The position numbers and the translations under genes were made by a program. A stretch of DNA of 64,000 bases from Streptomyces sp. P9-A2 (GTDB lineage Bacteria; Actinomycetota; Actinomycetes; Streptomycetales; Streptomycetaceae). Location: NCBI RefSeq assembly GCF_036634175.1, contig NZ_JAZIFX010000001.1, positions 5,456,001-5,520,000 on the forward strand, read 5' to 3'. Positions 35,924 through 44,432 of this stretch are shown piece by piece (positions within the stretch are counted from its first letter, which is position 1; each line of letters opens with the position of its first letter). The notes under the pieces were generated by a model, which was not told the DNA's origin, ran no database searches, and was given only the letters and a program-made list of their open reading frames with translations.

Positions 35924-37024
35924 ATGACGGAGTCCATGGCCGGGCTCACGACGGAGACGGAGGACGGGCGCCCTCCCGTCGAGGGCCATGAGGCGACGAC
36001 CGAGGGCCACGAGGCGACGCTTCTGCTCGAGCGGGCGCGGGCCGAGGTCGACCCGGTGCTCCGGGCCGCCATCGGCTCGCTGCCCGGCCCGCTGCGCCGG
36101 ATCGCCCGCTACCACTTCGGCTGGGAGCACGCGGACGGGACTCCGGCCACCGGTGGTTCCGGCAAGGCGATCCGCCCCGCACTGGTTCTCGCCGCGGCCT
36201 GCGCCCTCGGCGGTCCCGCGGCACGGGCGACGGCCGTCCGCGCAGCCGCCGCGGTGGAACTGGTGCACAACTTCACGTTGCTGCACGACGACGTGATGGA
36301 CCGGGACACCACCCGGCGCCACCGGCCCACCGCATGGACCGTGTTCGGCGATGCCGACGCGATCCTCGCAGGGGATGCCCTCCACGCCCTCGCCCTGCGG
36401 CTGCTCGCGCAGGACGCGCACCCGTCGGCCCCGGCCGCGGTGGCCCGGCTCGCGGACTGCGTTGTGGAACTGTGCGCCGGGCAGCAGGTGGACACAGCCA
36501 TGGAAGGGCGCGCTCCCGACGAGGTCACCCTTGACGAGACGCTGGCCATGGCCGAGGCGAAAACGGGCGCGCTGCTCGGCTGCGCCTGCGCGCTCGGCGC
36601 GCTGTACGCGGATGCCGGGGCGGCGGACGTGGCAGCACTGGACGCGTTCGGCCGTGAGGCGGGGCTGGCCTTCCAGCTGATCGACGACGTGATCGGCATA
36701 TGGGGAGATCCGCGCCGTACCGGCAAGCCCGCCGGCGCGGATCTGGCAGCCCGTAAGAAGTCTCTGCCGGTGGTTGCCGCGCTCACCTCCGGCACCCCGG
36801 CGGCGTCCGAACTCGCCGCGCTGTACGCGGCCCCGCACGCGGAGGAGGACCTGGAGCACATCGCCCTGACCGTGGAACGGGCGGGCGGCCGCGACTGGGC
36901 GCAGGCCCAGGCCGCCGACCGGATGGCCCGGGTGATGCAGGAGCTCGCCCGCGCGGTGGCGGACCCGGAGGCGGCGGGCGGACTGCTGGCCCTCGCCGAG
37001 TTCGTGACCCGGCGCACCACCTAG
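35924..37024 (+). CDS. Polyprenyl (geranylgeranyl-type) diphosphate synthase, probable encapsulin cargo
   Basis: A 366-residue trans-prenyltransferase. The first Asp-rich motif is LLHDDVMDRDTTRRHRP, the second is LIDDVIGIWGD, and GSGKAIRPALVL gives the IPP-binding region. It would condense IPP with allylic diphosphates; product length cannot be fixed from sequence. The first ~35 residues are acidic and repetitive (EGHEATTEGHEAT), unlike the conserved core, and are a candidate disordered targeting segment. The start is the ATG at 35924 behind GAGGTGA. It follows the encapsulin gene on the same strand, and two hairpins end the unit. Confidence 0.92.
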   Translation: MTESMAGLTTETEDGRPPVEGHEATTEGHEATLLLERARAEVDPVLRAAIGSLPGPLRRIARYHFGWEHADGTPATGGSGKAIRPALVLAAACALGGPAARATAVRAAAAVELVHNFTLLHDDVMDRDTTRRHRPTAWTVFGDADAILAGDALHALALRLLAQDAHPSAPAAVARLADCVVELCAGQQVDTAMEGRAPDEVTLDETLAMAEAKTGALLGCACALGALYADAGAADVAALDAFGREAGLAFQLIDDVIGIWGDPRRTGKPAGADLAARKKSLPVVAALTSGTPAASELAALYAAPHAEEDLEHIALTVERAGGRDWAQAQAADRMARVMQELARAVADPEAAGGLLALAEFVTRRTT

Positions 37025-37046
37025 GCGGGACGGCCCGGGCCGCGGC

Positions 37047-37119
37047 GCCCCGCACTTCCCCATGGTGTGCGGGGCCCTGCGACGCCTTCTGCCTCTGCCC
37101 TGTCGCGGCAGGGCAGAGG
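37047..37119 (+). terminator. Tandem hairpin terminators after the prenyl synthase
   Basis: Two stems follow the stop: GCCCCGCAC with GTGCGGGGC (37047-37075), and CCTCTGCCCTG with CAGGGCAGAGG (37092-37119). Together they close the encapsulin-cargo transcription unit. Confidence 0.85.
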
Positions 37120-37219
37120 GCTTCCGGCGGCCGGCCGTAGTCGTCCTCCCCTCGGGAGTCGTCGTCCCGATAGGGTCAACCCCCGTACGGTAGGCGAGGG
37201 TTGAGGCGGAGGGACGGAC

Positions 37220-37840
37220 ATGGGTGTGGCGATCCGGACGGCCGGGGACGGGGACCGTGAGCTGTTGGTCCGGCTCCTGGACGAGGCGTTCCAGGACGAC
37301 CCGGTCAGTGGCTGGGTCTTCCCGGGCACGGAGTACCGCCGTACGACGCACCACAGGCTGATGGGAGCCTTCACCGACATCGTGCTCGCCGGGGGACGCA
37401 TCGACGTCACGGAGGACGGCTCGGCGTGCGCGCTGTGGATGTCGATGCCGGCGGACGACCACGGCGCCGGGGACCCGGCGGACGACGAGGGGCCGGCGCA
37501 GGTGCGCCGGGCCGTCGACCCGGAGAACGAGAGGGTGGAGATGATCGGCCGGCTGACGGCGGACGTCCACCCCACCGGGCGGGCCCACGAGTACCTGTGG
37601 ATGATCGGCGTGGCGCCCGGCCGTCAGGGCGAGGGGCTCGGTACCGCGCTCATCGGTTCGGTCCTCGACCGCTGCGACCGCGAGGGGCTGCCCGCCTATC
37701 TGGAGGCGAGCAGTGTCCGCAGCCGCCTGTTGTACGAACGCCTCGGTTTCGTCCCCGCCGGCGAGCCCCTGCCGCTCCCGGGCGGCCCTCACATGTGGCC
37801 GATGTGGCGCGAACCGTTCCCGGTCAGTGGGCAGGAGTGA
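37220..37840 (+). CDS. GNAT-family N-acetyltransferase
   Basis: A 206-residue GNAT protein. The acetyl-CoA loop is GVAPGRQGEGLGTALIGSVL, followed by LPAYLEASSVRSRLLYERLG, the usual final strand-helix. An acidic insert (PADDHGAGDPADDEG) lies between the N-terminal helices and the core. The ATG at 37220 follows GGCGGAGGGACGG. The substrate is unknown; this group often acts on small molecules or antibiotics. Confidence 0.85.
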   Translation: MGVAIRTAGDGDRELLVRLLDEAFQDDPVSGWVFPGTEYRRTTHHRLMGAFTDIVLAGGRIDVTEDGSACALWMSMPADDHGAGDPADDEGPAQVRRAVDPENERVEMIGRLTADVHPTGRAHEYLWMIGVAPGRQGEGLGTALIGSVLDRCDREGLPAYLEASSVRSRLLYERLGFVPAGEPLPLPGGPHMWPMWREPFPVSGQE

Positions 37841-38115
37841 GCCCTGAGCCCATTCCTGCTCACTGCGGACACCCCGAACGGTGTGGGGTGTCCTGGCGTC
37901 CTGGCCGCCCGTTCCAGCTTTGCTGGAGCAGCAGGTGAGAACCCCCGCACCCATGACCGGCCGACACCCCACCTGCCCACGCCCGAGTGGGCCCGGCTGA
38001 GCCCGAGCGGGCCGGTTTCCCGCCCTATCAGGGACGTTCGGCCCTGGCTGCCGGCGTGCGTCCCCGCTTCACTGGCCCTCGCGAGGACCGGTCGGCGAGG
38101 ACTGTCAGGGGCGAG

Positions 38116-38775
38116 ATGAGCACAACGGCGCGCGACAACCGGGCGGCAGGCGATCAGGCGCCGAGCGGTGGGGCGACGGGAGGCGGGGCAGCGGGAGGCG
38201 GGGCGGCGAAACGGGAGATCGCGGCGGTCGGGCACGCCGATCTGACCCCGCACGCACTCGCGCTGGTGGAGTCCGCGTTCCAGGAGCGGCTGAAGCAACT
38301 GGAGCAGCACGTCGAGCCGGGGCCGGTCATGGTGCGCTGCGGTGCGGGAGCACCGCTGGCGTTCGGCCGGGCGGCGAGTGCGTCGGGCCATCGCCTGGTC
38401 GTGGTCATCCCCACGCACAACGGTGTCCCCGCCATGCCGCCCCGGCGCGACCGGATGGCCACCGGTGAACTGCTGAACCTCGCCGACCAGGCGCGGCTCC
38501 TGTCGTACGACCCGAACCACCGGGATTCCTGCGTCGGCGCGGACGAGCGGATGATCGCCACCAGCGGCCTGCTCCTGGCGGTCTGGGACGGCTCCCCTTC
38601 CAACGGCCGTGACGCCACCGCCCACTTGGTGACGTACGCCCGAGCCCGGGGCATCCCCGTGGAGGTCGTGTGGCCCACGGGAGCCGAACGCGGGACGGGA
38701 GAGGCCATACCCGCCCCTTCCGCCGCCCTCCCCGTCAGAGGGCCCGCGGAACCGCCCGGCACGCACTGTTCCTGA
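38116..38775 (+). CDS. Rossmann-like (SLOG-type) nucleotide-binding protein, unknown
   Basis: A 219-residue protein. After a Gly/Ala-rich N-terminus, a core reads GHADLTPHALALVESAFQER, then PVMVRCGAGAPLAFGRAASA and the closing block LLAVWDGSPSNGRDATAHLV plus ARARGIPVEVVWPTG. The pattern (glycine loop, a strand ending in WDGxPSxGxxxTAH, then a strand VVWP) resembles SLOG/DprA-like nucleotide-sensing folds. No enzymatic assignment can be made. It runs into the decayed TetR gene on the other strand. Confidence 0.65.
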   Translation: MSTTARDNRAAGDQAPSGGATGGGAAGGGAAKREIAAVGHADLTPHALALVESAFQERLKQLEQHVEPGPVMVRCGAGAPLAFGRAASASGHRLVVVIPTHNGVPAMPPRRDRMATGELLNLADQARLLSYDPNHRDSCVGADERMIATSGLLLAVWDGSPSNGRDATAHLVTYARARGIPVEVVWPTGAERGTGEAIPAPSAALPVRGPAEPPGTHCS

Positions 38776-39240
38776 GTCCGTTCCCCCACCCGTTTCTCCG
38801 CAGTCTCCGGCACGATCGTCGCCACGATCCGGTCCACGAATCCGTCCGGCACGCTCACCCCGGGCAGTACGCCGTCCAGGACGCCCGGCAGCGTCAGGTG
38901 CTCCAGGATCAGCCCGAGCATGGCCAGGTACAGCACCGCCACCGTCTCGTCGCCGCCCGGAAGCCCGGCGGTCCGCTGGAACTCCATGCCCTCCACGAGG
39001 TCGCCACGGACCGAGGGGCGGTGCAGGAGGCGAGCAGCCCGGGGCGCCGGGTGGCCTCCAGCCGCATCTCCAGCAGGGCCGGCCGGCCCGTGCGGTCACC
39101 GGTCGCACGCGCCATCAGGTCGTGCATGAACGCGGCGACGAGCGAGCGGTCCCGCGGCCGGGCCAACAGTTCGGCGACGACCGCGGGGCCGGGCGCGAGC
39201 CGTATGCGCAGCCCGGCGTCGATCTGGCGCAGCAGGTCAC
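38776..39240 (-). pseudogene. Decayed TetR-family regulator
   Basis: The minus strand encodes a TetR ligand-binding region in two frames. One frame gives SDLLRQIDAGLRIRLAPGPA through ALLEMRLEATRRPGLLAS; after about 39010 the homology continues in another frame as GDLVEGMEFQRTAGLPGGDE and LGLILEHLTLPGVLDGV. The N-terminal DNA-binding domain is absent, its place taken by the start of the acetyltransferase gene, and there is no stop where the protein should end. Truncation plus frameshift make this a pseudogene. A sequencing error could explain the frameshift but not the missing N-terminus. Confidence 0.7.
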
Positions 39241-39290
39241 TCCGCCGAGAAGGCGCGGAATGGGATGGACATGGCTCGGTACCGTGACCG

Positions 39291-39812
39291 ATGATCTCCG
39301 GCATGATCCGGTCCGCCACTGTGAAGGATGTCGCGGAGATCCGTGCGATGATCCGCGAACTCGCCGCGTACGAACGGGCTGTCGAGCAGGCCCGGGCGAC
39401 CGAGGAGCAACTCCGCGAGGCGCTGTTCGGAGAACATCCCGCTGCTTTCGCACTGATCGCCGGTGACGACGAGACGGGCGAGGTCGTGGGCTACGCCCTG
39501 TGGTTCCCCCGCTTCTCGACCTGGACCGGCACGCGCGGCATGCACCTGGAGGACCTTTACGTCCGCCCGTCCGCCCGCGGCGGGGGACACGGCAAGGCGC
39601 TGCTCGCCTCCCTGGCCGTGATCTGTGAACAGAGGGGCTACGAGCGCTTCGAGTGGTGGGTCCTGGCCTGGAACGAGCCGACGATCGACTTCTACACGTC
39701 GCTCGGCGTGGAGTTCCTGGACGAGTGGAGGGTATGCCGGCTGAGCGGTGAGCCCCTCAGGGAACTTGCCGCCCAGGTCCCGGCCGCCCTCGACCGGACC
39801 TCGTCCCTGTAG
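39291..39812 (+). CDS. Spermidine/thialysine-type GNAT acetyltransferase
   Basis: A 173-residue GNAT protein of the SSAT-like group. Evidence: the N-terminus MIRSATVKDVAEIRAMIREL followed by AAYERA, the central HLEDLYVRPSARGGGHGKAL acetyl-CoA loop, and the WWVLAWNEPTIDFYTSLGVE segment typical of SSAT/thialysine acetyltransferases. The likely substrate is a polyamine or lysine analogue (inference). The start may be the ATG at 39291 or 39303; neither has a clear ribosome site. Confidence 0.85.
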   Translation: MISGMIRSATVKDVAEIRAMIRELAAYERAVEQARATEEQLREALFGEHPAAFALIAGDDETGEVVGYALWFPRFSTWTGTRGMHLEDLYVRPSARGGGHGKALLASLAVICEQRGYERFEWWVLAWNEPTIDFYTSLGVEFLDEWRVCRLSGEPLRELAAQVPAALDRTSSL

Positions 39813-40201
39813 GACGGGGATCACGCAACCTTCTGTCGCGGCAGTGAGCAAAGCCCACGGGACGCTGGAAAGGCTCGTGGCCGGACTGAACGGCCGGCAG
39901 GCCGCCCGGGCGGCTGTCGGCGTCGGCCGCGTTCCGCGGGCCCTTCGCTCAGCCGCTTGAGCGTGGGCCGGGGCATGGATCTGCGGGCGCGGGCGTCGGG
40001 CTGGTGCAGATCCGTCCTCGGCCACGCGTTCGCCGTCGTCGTTCGCCGTCGTCACACCGCGGATCCACGCGTATCCGGGGCCGGGCGAAGAAGACCGCAC
40101 CCGGACCGTCAGGGACGCCGTTCTCGGCGGCCTGCGGGCCGGGTGCGGGCAGGTAGACCAGGCGATCGAAGAAACCGCAGGTCAATCGGCATGATCGGAG
40201 A
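39813..40201. other. Intergenic region without a convincing gene
   Basis: About 390 bp between the acetyltransferase and sodN. It contains a direct repeat of GTTCGCCGTCGTC (40028-40053). A minus-strand frame starting near 40185 (MTCGFFDRLVYLPAPG) looks briefly protein-like, then degenerates into Arg/Pro-rich sequence, so at most it is a remnant. Confidence 0.5.
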
Positions 40202-40597
40202 TCAAGCCTTCTTCGTCTCCCAGAAGATCTTGTCGATCTGGGCGATGTAGTCCAGCGCCTTCTGGCCGGTGGCCGGGTCGGTCGAGGCCTTGGCGGCCGA
40301 CAGGGCCTTCAGGGTGTCGTTGACCAGCTGGTGCAGCTCCGGGTACTTCTCGAAGTGCGGGGGCTTGAAGTAGTCGCTCCACAGGACGGAGACGTGGTGC
40401 TTCGCCAGTTCGGCGCGCTGCTCCTTGATGACGGTGGCGCGGGCCTGGAAGTGAGGGTCGTCGTTGCCGGCCATCTTTTCCTGGACGGCCTTCACCGACT
40501 CTGCCTCGATGCGGGCCTGGGCCGGGTCGTACACGCCGCAGGGGAGGTCGCAGTGGGCACTGACCTTGACCTTGGGGGCAAACAGGCGGGAAAGCAT
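40202..40597 (-). CDS. sodN: Nickel superoxide dismutase
   Basis: A 131-residue precursor. After a 14-residue leader (MLSRLFAPKVKVSA) the mature protein begins HCDLPCGVYDP, the nickel hook in which His1, Cys2 and Cys6 bind the metal. The mature length of 117 residues equals known NiSODs. It dismutes superoxide as a homohexamer in the cytoplasm. The ribosome site is GAGGAAGGA. In S. coelicolor sodN translation is reduced by a small RNA from sodF when nickel is low, pairing at the start region. The maturation peptidase gene sodX lies divergently, 144 bp away. Confidence 0.98.
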   Translation of the reverse strand: MLSRLFAPKVKVSAHCDLPCGVYDPAQARIEAESVKAVQEKMAGNDDPHFQARATVIKEQRAELAKHHVSVLWSDYFKPPHFEKYPELHQLVNDTLKALSAAKASTDPATGQKALDYIAQIDKIFWETKKA

Positions 40598-40741
40598 GGA
40601 GCATCCTTCCTCGTGATCGTCTTCTCACAGGGGACATTACTCCGTGGAGGAGTGGATTTCGCGAGTGCCCCCGGGGGCTTAGGACAAAAGTCCGGGGTCA
40701 GACTGGGACTGGTGGAGGAAGAACCGGGGAGGTGCCGGGTG

Positions 40742-41176
40742 ATGCCGGAGCTGTCGCAGGACGCCGAGCGGGCGGGGGCGCCGCTGCCCTTCGGGGTGGC
40801 CGAGGTGACGGGACCGTCCATGGTGCCCACGCTGTACCACGGGGACCGACTCCTGGTGCACTACGGGGCCAGGGTCGGGCCGGGGTGCGTCATCGTGCTG
40901 CGGCACCCGTTCCAGCAGGATCTGCTCGTGGTCAAACGGGCCGTAGAGCGGTGCGAGGGCGGCTGGTGGGTGCTGGGGGACAACCGGCACGCCGGCGGCG
41001 ACAGCACCGACTACGGGGTGGTGCCCGACGAACTGGTGCTCGGCCGGGTCCGCCTGCGCTACCGGCCGCGCCCACCGGGTCAGCGGTCGCCGCTGGCCGT
41101 GGTGGGCTGGGCGCTTTCGGCGGCCCGGCCGGTGTTCTCCGTCCGCCCGGCCTCCAGGCGTTTGCGGGCGCGGTAG
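40742..41176 (+). CDS. sodX: NiSOD maturation peptidase SodX (S26-like)
   Basis: A 144-residue signal-peptidase-like enzyme. The catalytic Ser is in VTGPSMVPTLYHGD and the Lys in LLVVKRAVE; the box GDNRHAGGDSTDYG completes the fold. Proteins of this type next to sodN remove the NiSOD leader so that His1 can bind nickel. No membrane anchor is seen, fitting a cytoplasmic substrate. The ATG at 40742 follows GGGGAGG; a GTG directly before it is possible. Its last 97 bp overlap the convergent CGNR gene. Confidence 0.92.
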   Translation: MPELSQDAERAGAPLPFGVAEVTGPSMVPTLYHGDRLLVHYGARVGPGCVIVLRHPFQQDLLVVKRAVERCEGGWWVLGDNRHAGGDSTDYGVVPDELVLGRVRLRYRPRPPGQRSPLAVVGWALSAARPVFSVRPASRRLRAR

Positions 41177-41709
41177 GCGGCCACGTTGGCGCGCGTGGCG
41201 CAGCGGTCCGAGCAGTAGCGCCGGGAGCGGTTGGTCGACGTGTCGAGATAGGCGTTGCGGCAGGGCGGCGCCTCGCACAGGCCGAGGCGGTCCACGCCGT
41301 GCTCGGTGAGGTGGAAGGCCAGGCCCATCGCGGCGATGGCGGCGTAGCCGGCGGTCGCGTTGGACGGATGGTCGGCCAGGTGCATGTGCCACAGCGGGCG
41401 GCCGTCGTCGTCGCGGAAGTCGTGTCCGGAGATCTGCGGGCTCACCGGGAACTCCAGCAGCAGCGAGTTCAACAGGTCGACGCCGAGCGTCTCGTCGCCC
41501 GCGTCCGCCGCCTCGAAGACCGCGCGCAGCCGGGCCCGGACGGAACGGAACCGGGTCACGTCCGCCTCGGTCGCGCGCCGTGCCGCGGACTGGTTGGCGC
41601 CGAACAGACCGCGGACGGAGTCCACCGAGGTCAGGGTGTCCGTGCCCCGGGCCGGTTCCTCGGTGTTGACGAGGCGCACGGCATAGTCCGAGTAATAGGC
41701 CAGCTGCAC
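41080..41709 (-). CDS. CGNR zinc-finger regulator (ABATE domain)
   Basis: A 209-residue protein. The N-terminal ABATE-like domain (YYSDYAVRLVNTEEPARGTD onward) is followed by the CGNR zinc finger CEAPPCRNAYLDTSTNRSRR with YCSDRCATRANVAAYRARKR: four cysteines in C-x4-C ... C-x3-C with the R-x-N-x-x-x-x-R tail. Such proteins are probable DNA-binding stress regulators. The start is GTG 41709 with AAGGA six nt upstream. Its 3' end overlaps sodX. Confidence 0.88.
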   Translation of the reverse strand: MQLAYYSDYAVRLVNTEEPARGTDTLTSVDSVRGLFGANQSAARRATEADVTRFRSVRARLRAVFEAADAGDETLGVDLLNSLLLEFPVSPQISGHDFRDDDGRPLWHMHLADHPSNATAGYAAIAAMGLAFHLTEHGVDRLGLCEAPPCRNAYLDTSTNRSRRYCSDRCATRANVAAYRARKRLEAGRTENTGRAAESAQPTTASGDR

Positions 41710-41811
41710 TTGTAGTCCTTACTTTGAAGGTCTATGGTCGTACCCGTGATCAAGTAACAGGCGATCACAGTTAAAGGGTATTACGTTTCGTGATGCGGGA
41801 GGGGCTTCACC

Positions 41812-42579
41812 ATGACCGCGAACACCAGTACGCCCACGGTCGACTGGCAGACCTGGCAGGAGAGCTGGGACCGGCAGCAGGAGTGGTACATGCCCGACCG
41901 CGAGGAGCGGCTGCGGGTCATGCTCGACATGGTGGAGGCCGTCGTCGGCACCTCCCCGCGCGTCCTGGACCTCGCCTGCGGCACGGGGACCATCACCGCC
42001 CGGCTGCTCGCCCGGTTCCCGGACGCCACCAGCACCGGAGTCGACCTGGACCCGGCGCTGCTCACCATCGCCGAGGGCACCTTCGAGGGCGACGAGCGGG
42101 TCTCCCTCGTCACGGCCGACCTCAAGGACCCCGACTGGCCCGCCGGGCTTCCCCACGACTCCTACGACGCCGTACTGACCGCGACCGCCCTCCACTGGCT
42201 GCACAGCGAACCCCTCGCGGACCTCTACGGCCAGGTCGCGCGGCTGGTCCGCCCCGGCGGTGCCTTCATGAACGCGGACCGCATGATCGACGAGGCGACC
42301 CCCCGGATCAACGCGGCCGAGCGCGCCCGGCGTCACGCGCACATGGACCAGGCCAAGCGGAGCGGCGTCCTCGACTGGGCGGAATGGTGGGAGACCGCGG
42401 CCGCGGACCCCGTCCTCGCCGAGCCCACCGCCCGCCGCTTCGAGATCTACGGCGAGCACGCCGACGGCGACATGCCGTCCGCCGCATGGCAGGCCCGGGT
42501 GCTGCGCGAGAAGGGGTTCGCCGAGGCCCGCCCCGTGTGGTGCTCACCCTCGGACACCCTGTTGCTCGCGCTCAAGTGA
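41812..42579 (+). CDS. Class I SAM-dependent methyltransferase
   Basis: A 255-residue methyltransferase. SAM motif I is VLDLACGTGTITARLL, motif II GVDLDPALLTIAEG, and the later SYDAVLTATALHWLHSEPLA is typical of the ubiE/trans-aconitate-like group. No substrate is indicated. It is divergent from the CGNR gene (103 bp apart), which may regulate it. A bidirectional terminator follows. Confidence 0.85.
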   Translation: MTANTSTPTVDWQTWQESWDRQQEWYMPDREERLRVMLDMVEAVVGTSPRVLDLACGTGTITARLLARFPDATSTGVDLDPALLTIAEGTFEGDERVSLVTADLKDPDWPAGLPHDSYDAVLTATALHWLHSEPLADLYGQVARLVRPGGAFMNADRMIDEATPRINAAERARRHAHMDQAKRSGVLDWAEWWETAAADPVLAEPTARRFEIYGEHADGDMPSAAWQARVLREKGFAEARPVWCSPSDTLLLALK

Positions 42580-42607
42580 GGCCGGCCGTCCACAGGGACC
42601 ATATGGG

Positions 42608-42642
42608 CGGGGGCGGTACGGATGACCTCCGTACCGCCCCCG
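42608..42642. terminator. Bidirectional terminator between methyltransferase and ABC operon
   Basis: A 15-bp perfect stem (CGGGGGCGGTACGGA with TCCGTACCGCCCCCG) with a 5-nt loop separates the convergent genes. Confidence 0.9.
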
Positions 42643-42686
42643 AGCCCTGAGCCCAGCACACCGCGTGCGATGTGCCCCGCGCGGTG

Positions 42687-43460
42687 TCAGAGCACCTTGG
42701 ACAGGAACGACTTCGTCCGCTCGTGCTGCGGGTCGGTCAGCACGTCCCGCGGGAGGCCGGACTCGACCACCACGCCGCCGTCCATGAAGACCAGGCTGTC
42801 GCCCACCTCGCGGGCGAAGCCCATCTCGTGGGTGACGACGACCATCGTCATGCCCGACTCGGCCAGGTCGCGCATGACGTCGAGGACGTCACCGACGAGC
42901 TCCGGGTCGAGGGCAGAGGTCGGCTCGTCGAACAGCATCAGCTTCGGGTCCATGGCGAGCGCCCGCGCGATCGCCACCCGCTGCTGCTGGCCGCCGGAGA
43001 GCTGCGAGGGGTAGTTCCTGGCCTTGTCGGCCAGGCCCACGCGCTCCAGCAGCTGCCCCGCGCGCTCCCGGGCCTGCGCCCTGCTCACGCCCCGCACCTG
43101 CACCGGCGCCTCGATGACGTTCTCCAGCGCGGTCATGTGCGGGAACAGGTTGAAGCGCTGGAAGACCATGCCGATGTCCCGGCGCTTCAGCGCGACCTCG
43201 CCGTCCTTGAGCTCGTACAGCTTGTCGCCCTTCTGGCGGTAGCCGACCAGCTCCCCGTCGACGTACAGACGTCCCGCGTTGACCTTCTCGAGGTGGTTGA
43301 TACACCTCAGGAAGGTGGACTTGCCGGAGCCGGAGGGGCCGATGAGGCAGAACACCTCGCCGGACTTCACCTCCAGGTCGATGCCCTTGAGGACCTCCAC
43401 GGGACCGAAGGACTTGTGGACGCCCTCGGCCTTGACCATGGCGGGGGAGGACTGGTTCAT
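42687..43460 (-). CDS. Polar amino-acid ABC transporter, ATP-binding protein
   Basis: A 257-residue ABC ATPase of the polar amino-acid (GlnQ/HisP) group. Walker A is GPSGSGKST, the Q-loop [17 protein letters not shown], the signature [15 protein letters not shown], and Walker [14 protein letters not shown] with the switch His in [12 protein letters not shown]. It energises import with the permease and binding protein encoded upstream. The ATG overlaps the permease stop by 4 nt. Most relatives move glutamate, glutamine or basic amino acids. Confidence 0.95.
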   Translation of the reverse strand: MNQSSPAMVKAEGVHKSFGPVEVLKGIDLEVKSGEVFCLIGPSGSGKSTFLRCINHLEKVNAGRLYVDGELVGYRQKGDKLYELKDGEVALKRRDIGMVFQRFNLFPHMTALENVIEAPVQVRGVSRAQARERAGQLLERVGLADKARNYPSQLSGGQQQRVAIARALAMDPKLMLFDEPTSALDPELVGDVLDVMRDLAESGMTMVVVTHEMGFAREVGDSLVFMDGGVVVESGLPRDVLTDPQHERTKSFLSKVL

Positions 43461-44395
43461 ACCGTGACTCCCTTCGGGCGGCGCGTGGGAAGCACCGCGG
43501 CCTTGAGACGCTGCAGCGGTGTCGGAGGCAGGGAATGGCTCGAACCGCGGGCGTAGTACCGCTCGACGTAGTACTGCCCGACGCTCAGGATCGAGGTCAT
43601 GATCAGGTACCAGGCGGCGGCCAGGAAGTACATCTCCACCGGCGAGCCCGCGTTCTGGCCGATGTCCTGCGCCTCCTTGAAGAGGTCGTAGAACTGCACC
43701 GCCGAGACGAGCGAGGTCGTCTTCAGCATGTTGATCACTTCGTTGCCGGTCGGCGGCACGATGACGCGCATGGCCTGCGGGATGACGATCCGGCGGAGGG
43801 TCTTCGTGTGGCTCATGCCCAGGGCGTGCGACGCCTCGGTCTGTCCCTCGTCGACCGAGAGCAGGCCGGCGCGGCAGATCTCGGCCATGTAGGCGGCCTC
43901 GTTGAGCCCCAGGCCGAGCAGCGCCGCCAGCAGCGGCGTCATGAAGGACGACCAGTAGTCCTTGTAGAACGGGCCCATGTTGATGTACTCGAACACCAGG
44001 CCGAGGTTGAACCAGACGAAGAGCTGGACCAGGACCGGTGTGCCGCGGAAGAACCAGATGTAGAACCACGCGATCGACGACGTCACCGGGTTCTTCGACA
44101 GGCGCATCACGGCGAGCAGGATGCCTCCGGCGATGCCGATCACCATCGACAGCACCGTGAGGAGCAGGGTGTTCAGGACGCCGTCGATGATGCGGTCGTC
44201 GAAGAAGTACTCGGGGATCGCATCCCAGTTGATCTTGCCTTGGGCGAAGGCGTAGATGACCGAGCCCAGAAGGAAGAGCGCGACGGCCGCGGACACGTAC
44301 CGCCCCGGGTGCCGGACCGGAACGGCCTTGATGGCCTCCGGCCCGGCGGGGGGCGTCGCGTCGGGGCCGGCCGTCTTGTTGACGTCAGCAGTCAC
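43457..44395 (-). CDS. Polar amino-acid ABC transporter, permease
   Basis: A 312-residue inner-membrane permease. After a hydrophilic N-terminus come about five to six helices, starting with [20 protein letters not shown]. The EAA loop that contacts the ATPase is [20 protein letters not shown]. The N-terminal signature of amino-acid permeases ([17 protein letters not shown]) is present. As only one permease gene is seen, it likely acts as a homodimer. Translation is coupled to the ATPase gene downstream. Confidence 0.94.
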   Translation of the reverse strand: MTADVNKTAGPDATPPAGPEAIKAVPVRHPGRYVSAAVALFLLGSVIYAFAQGKINWDAIPEYFFDDRIIDGVLNTLLLTVLSMVIGIAGGILLAVMRLSKNPVTSSIAWFYIWFFRGTPVLVQLFVWFNLGLVFEYINMGPFYKDYWSSFMTPLLAALLGLGLNEAAYMAEICRAGLLSVDEGQTEASHALGMSHTKTLRRIVIPQAMRVIVPPTGNEVINMLKTTSLVSAVQFYDLFKEAQDIGQNAGSPVEMYFLAAAWYLIMTSILSVGQYYVERYYARGSSHSLPPTPLQRLKAAVLPTRRPKGVTV

Positions 44396-44432
44396 GAATG
44401 GAGCCTTTCAGAGCCGCGTCGAACGGGCCGGT

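Noticed and set aside
39949..40185. Short minus-strand frame starting MTCGFFDRLVYLPAPG
   Set aside because: The first 40 residues look plausible but the rest is Arg/Pro-rich and unlike protein; no ribosome site is evident.
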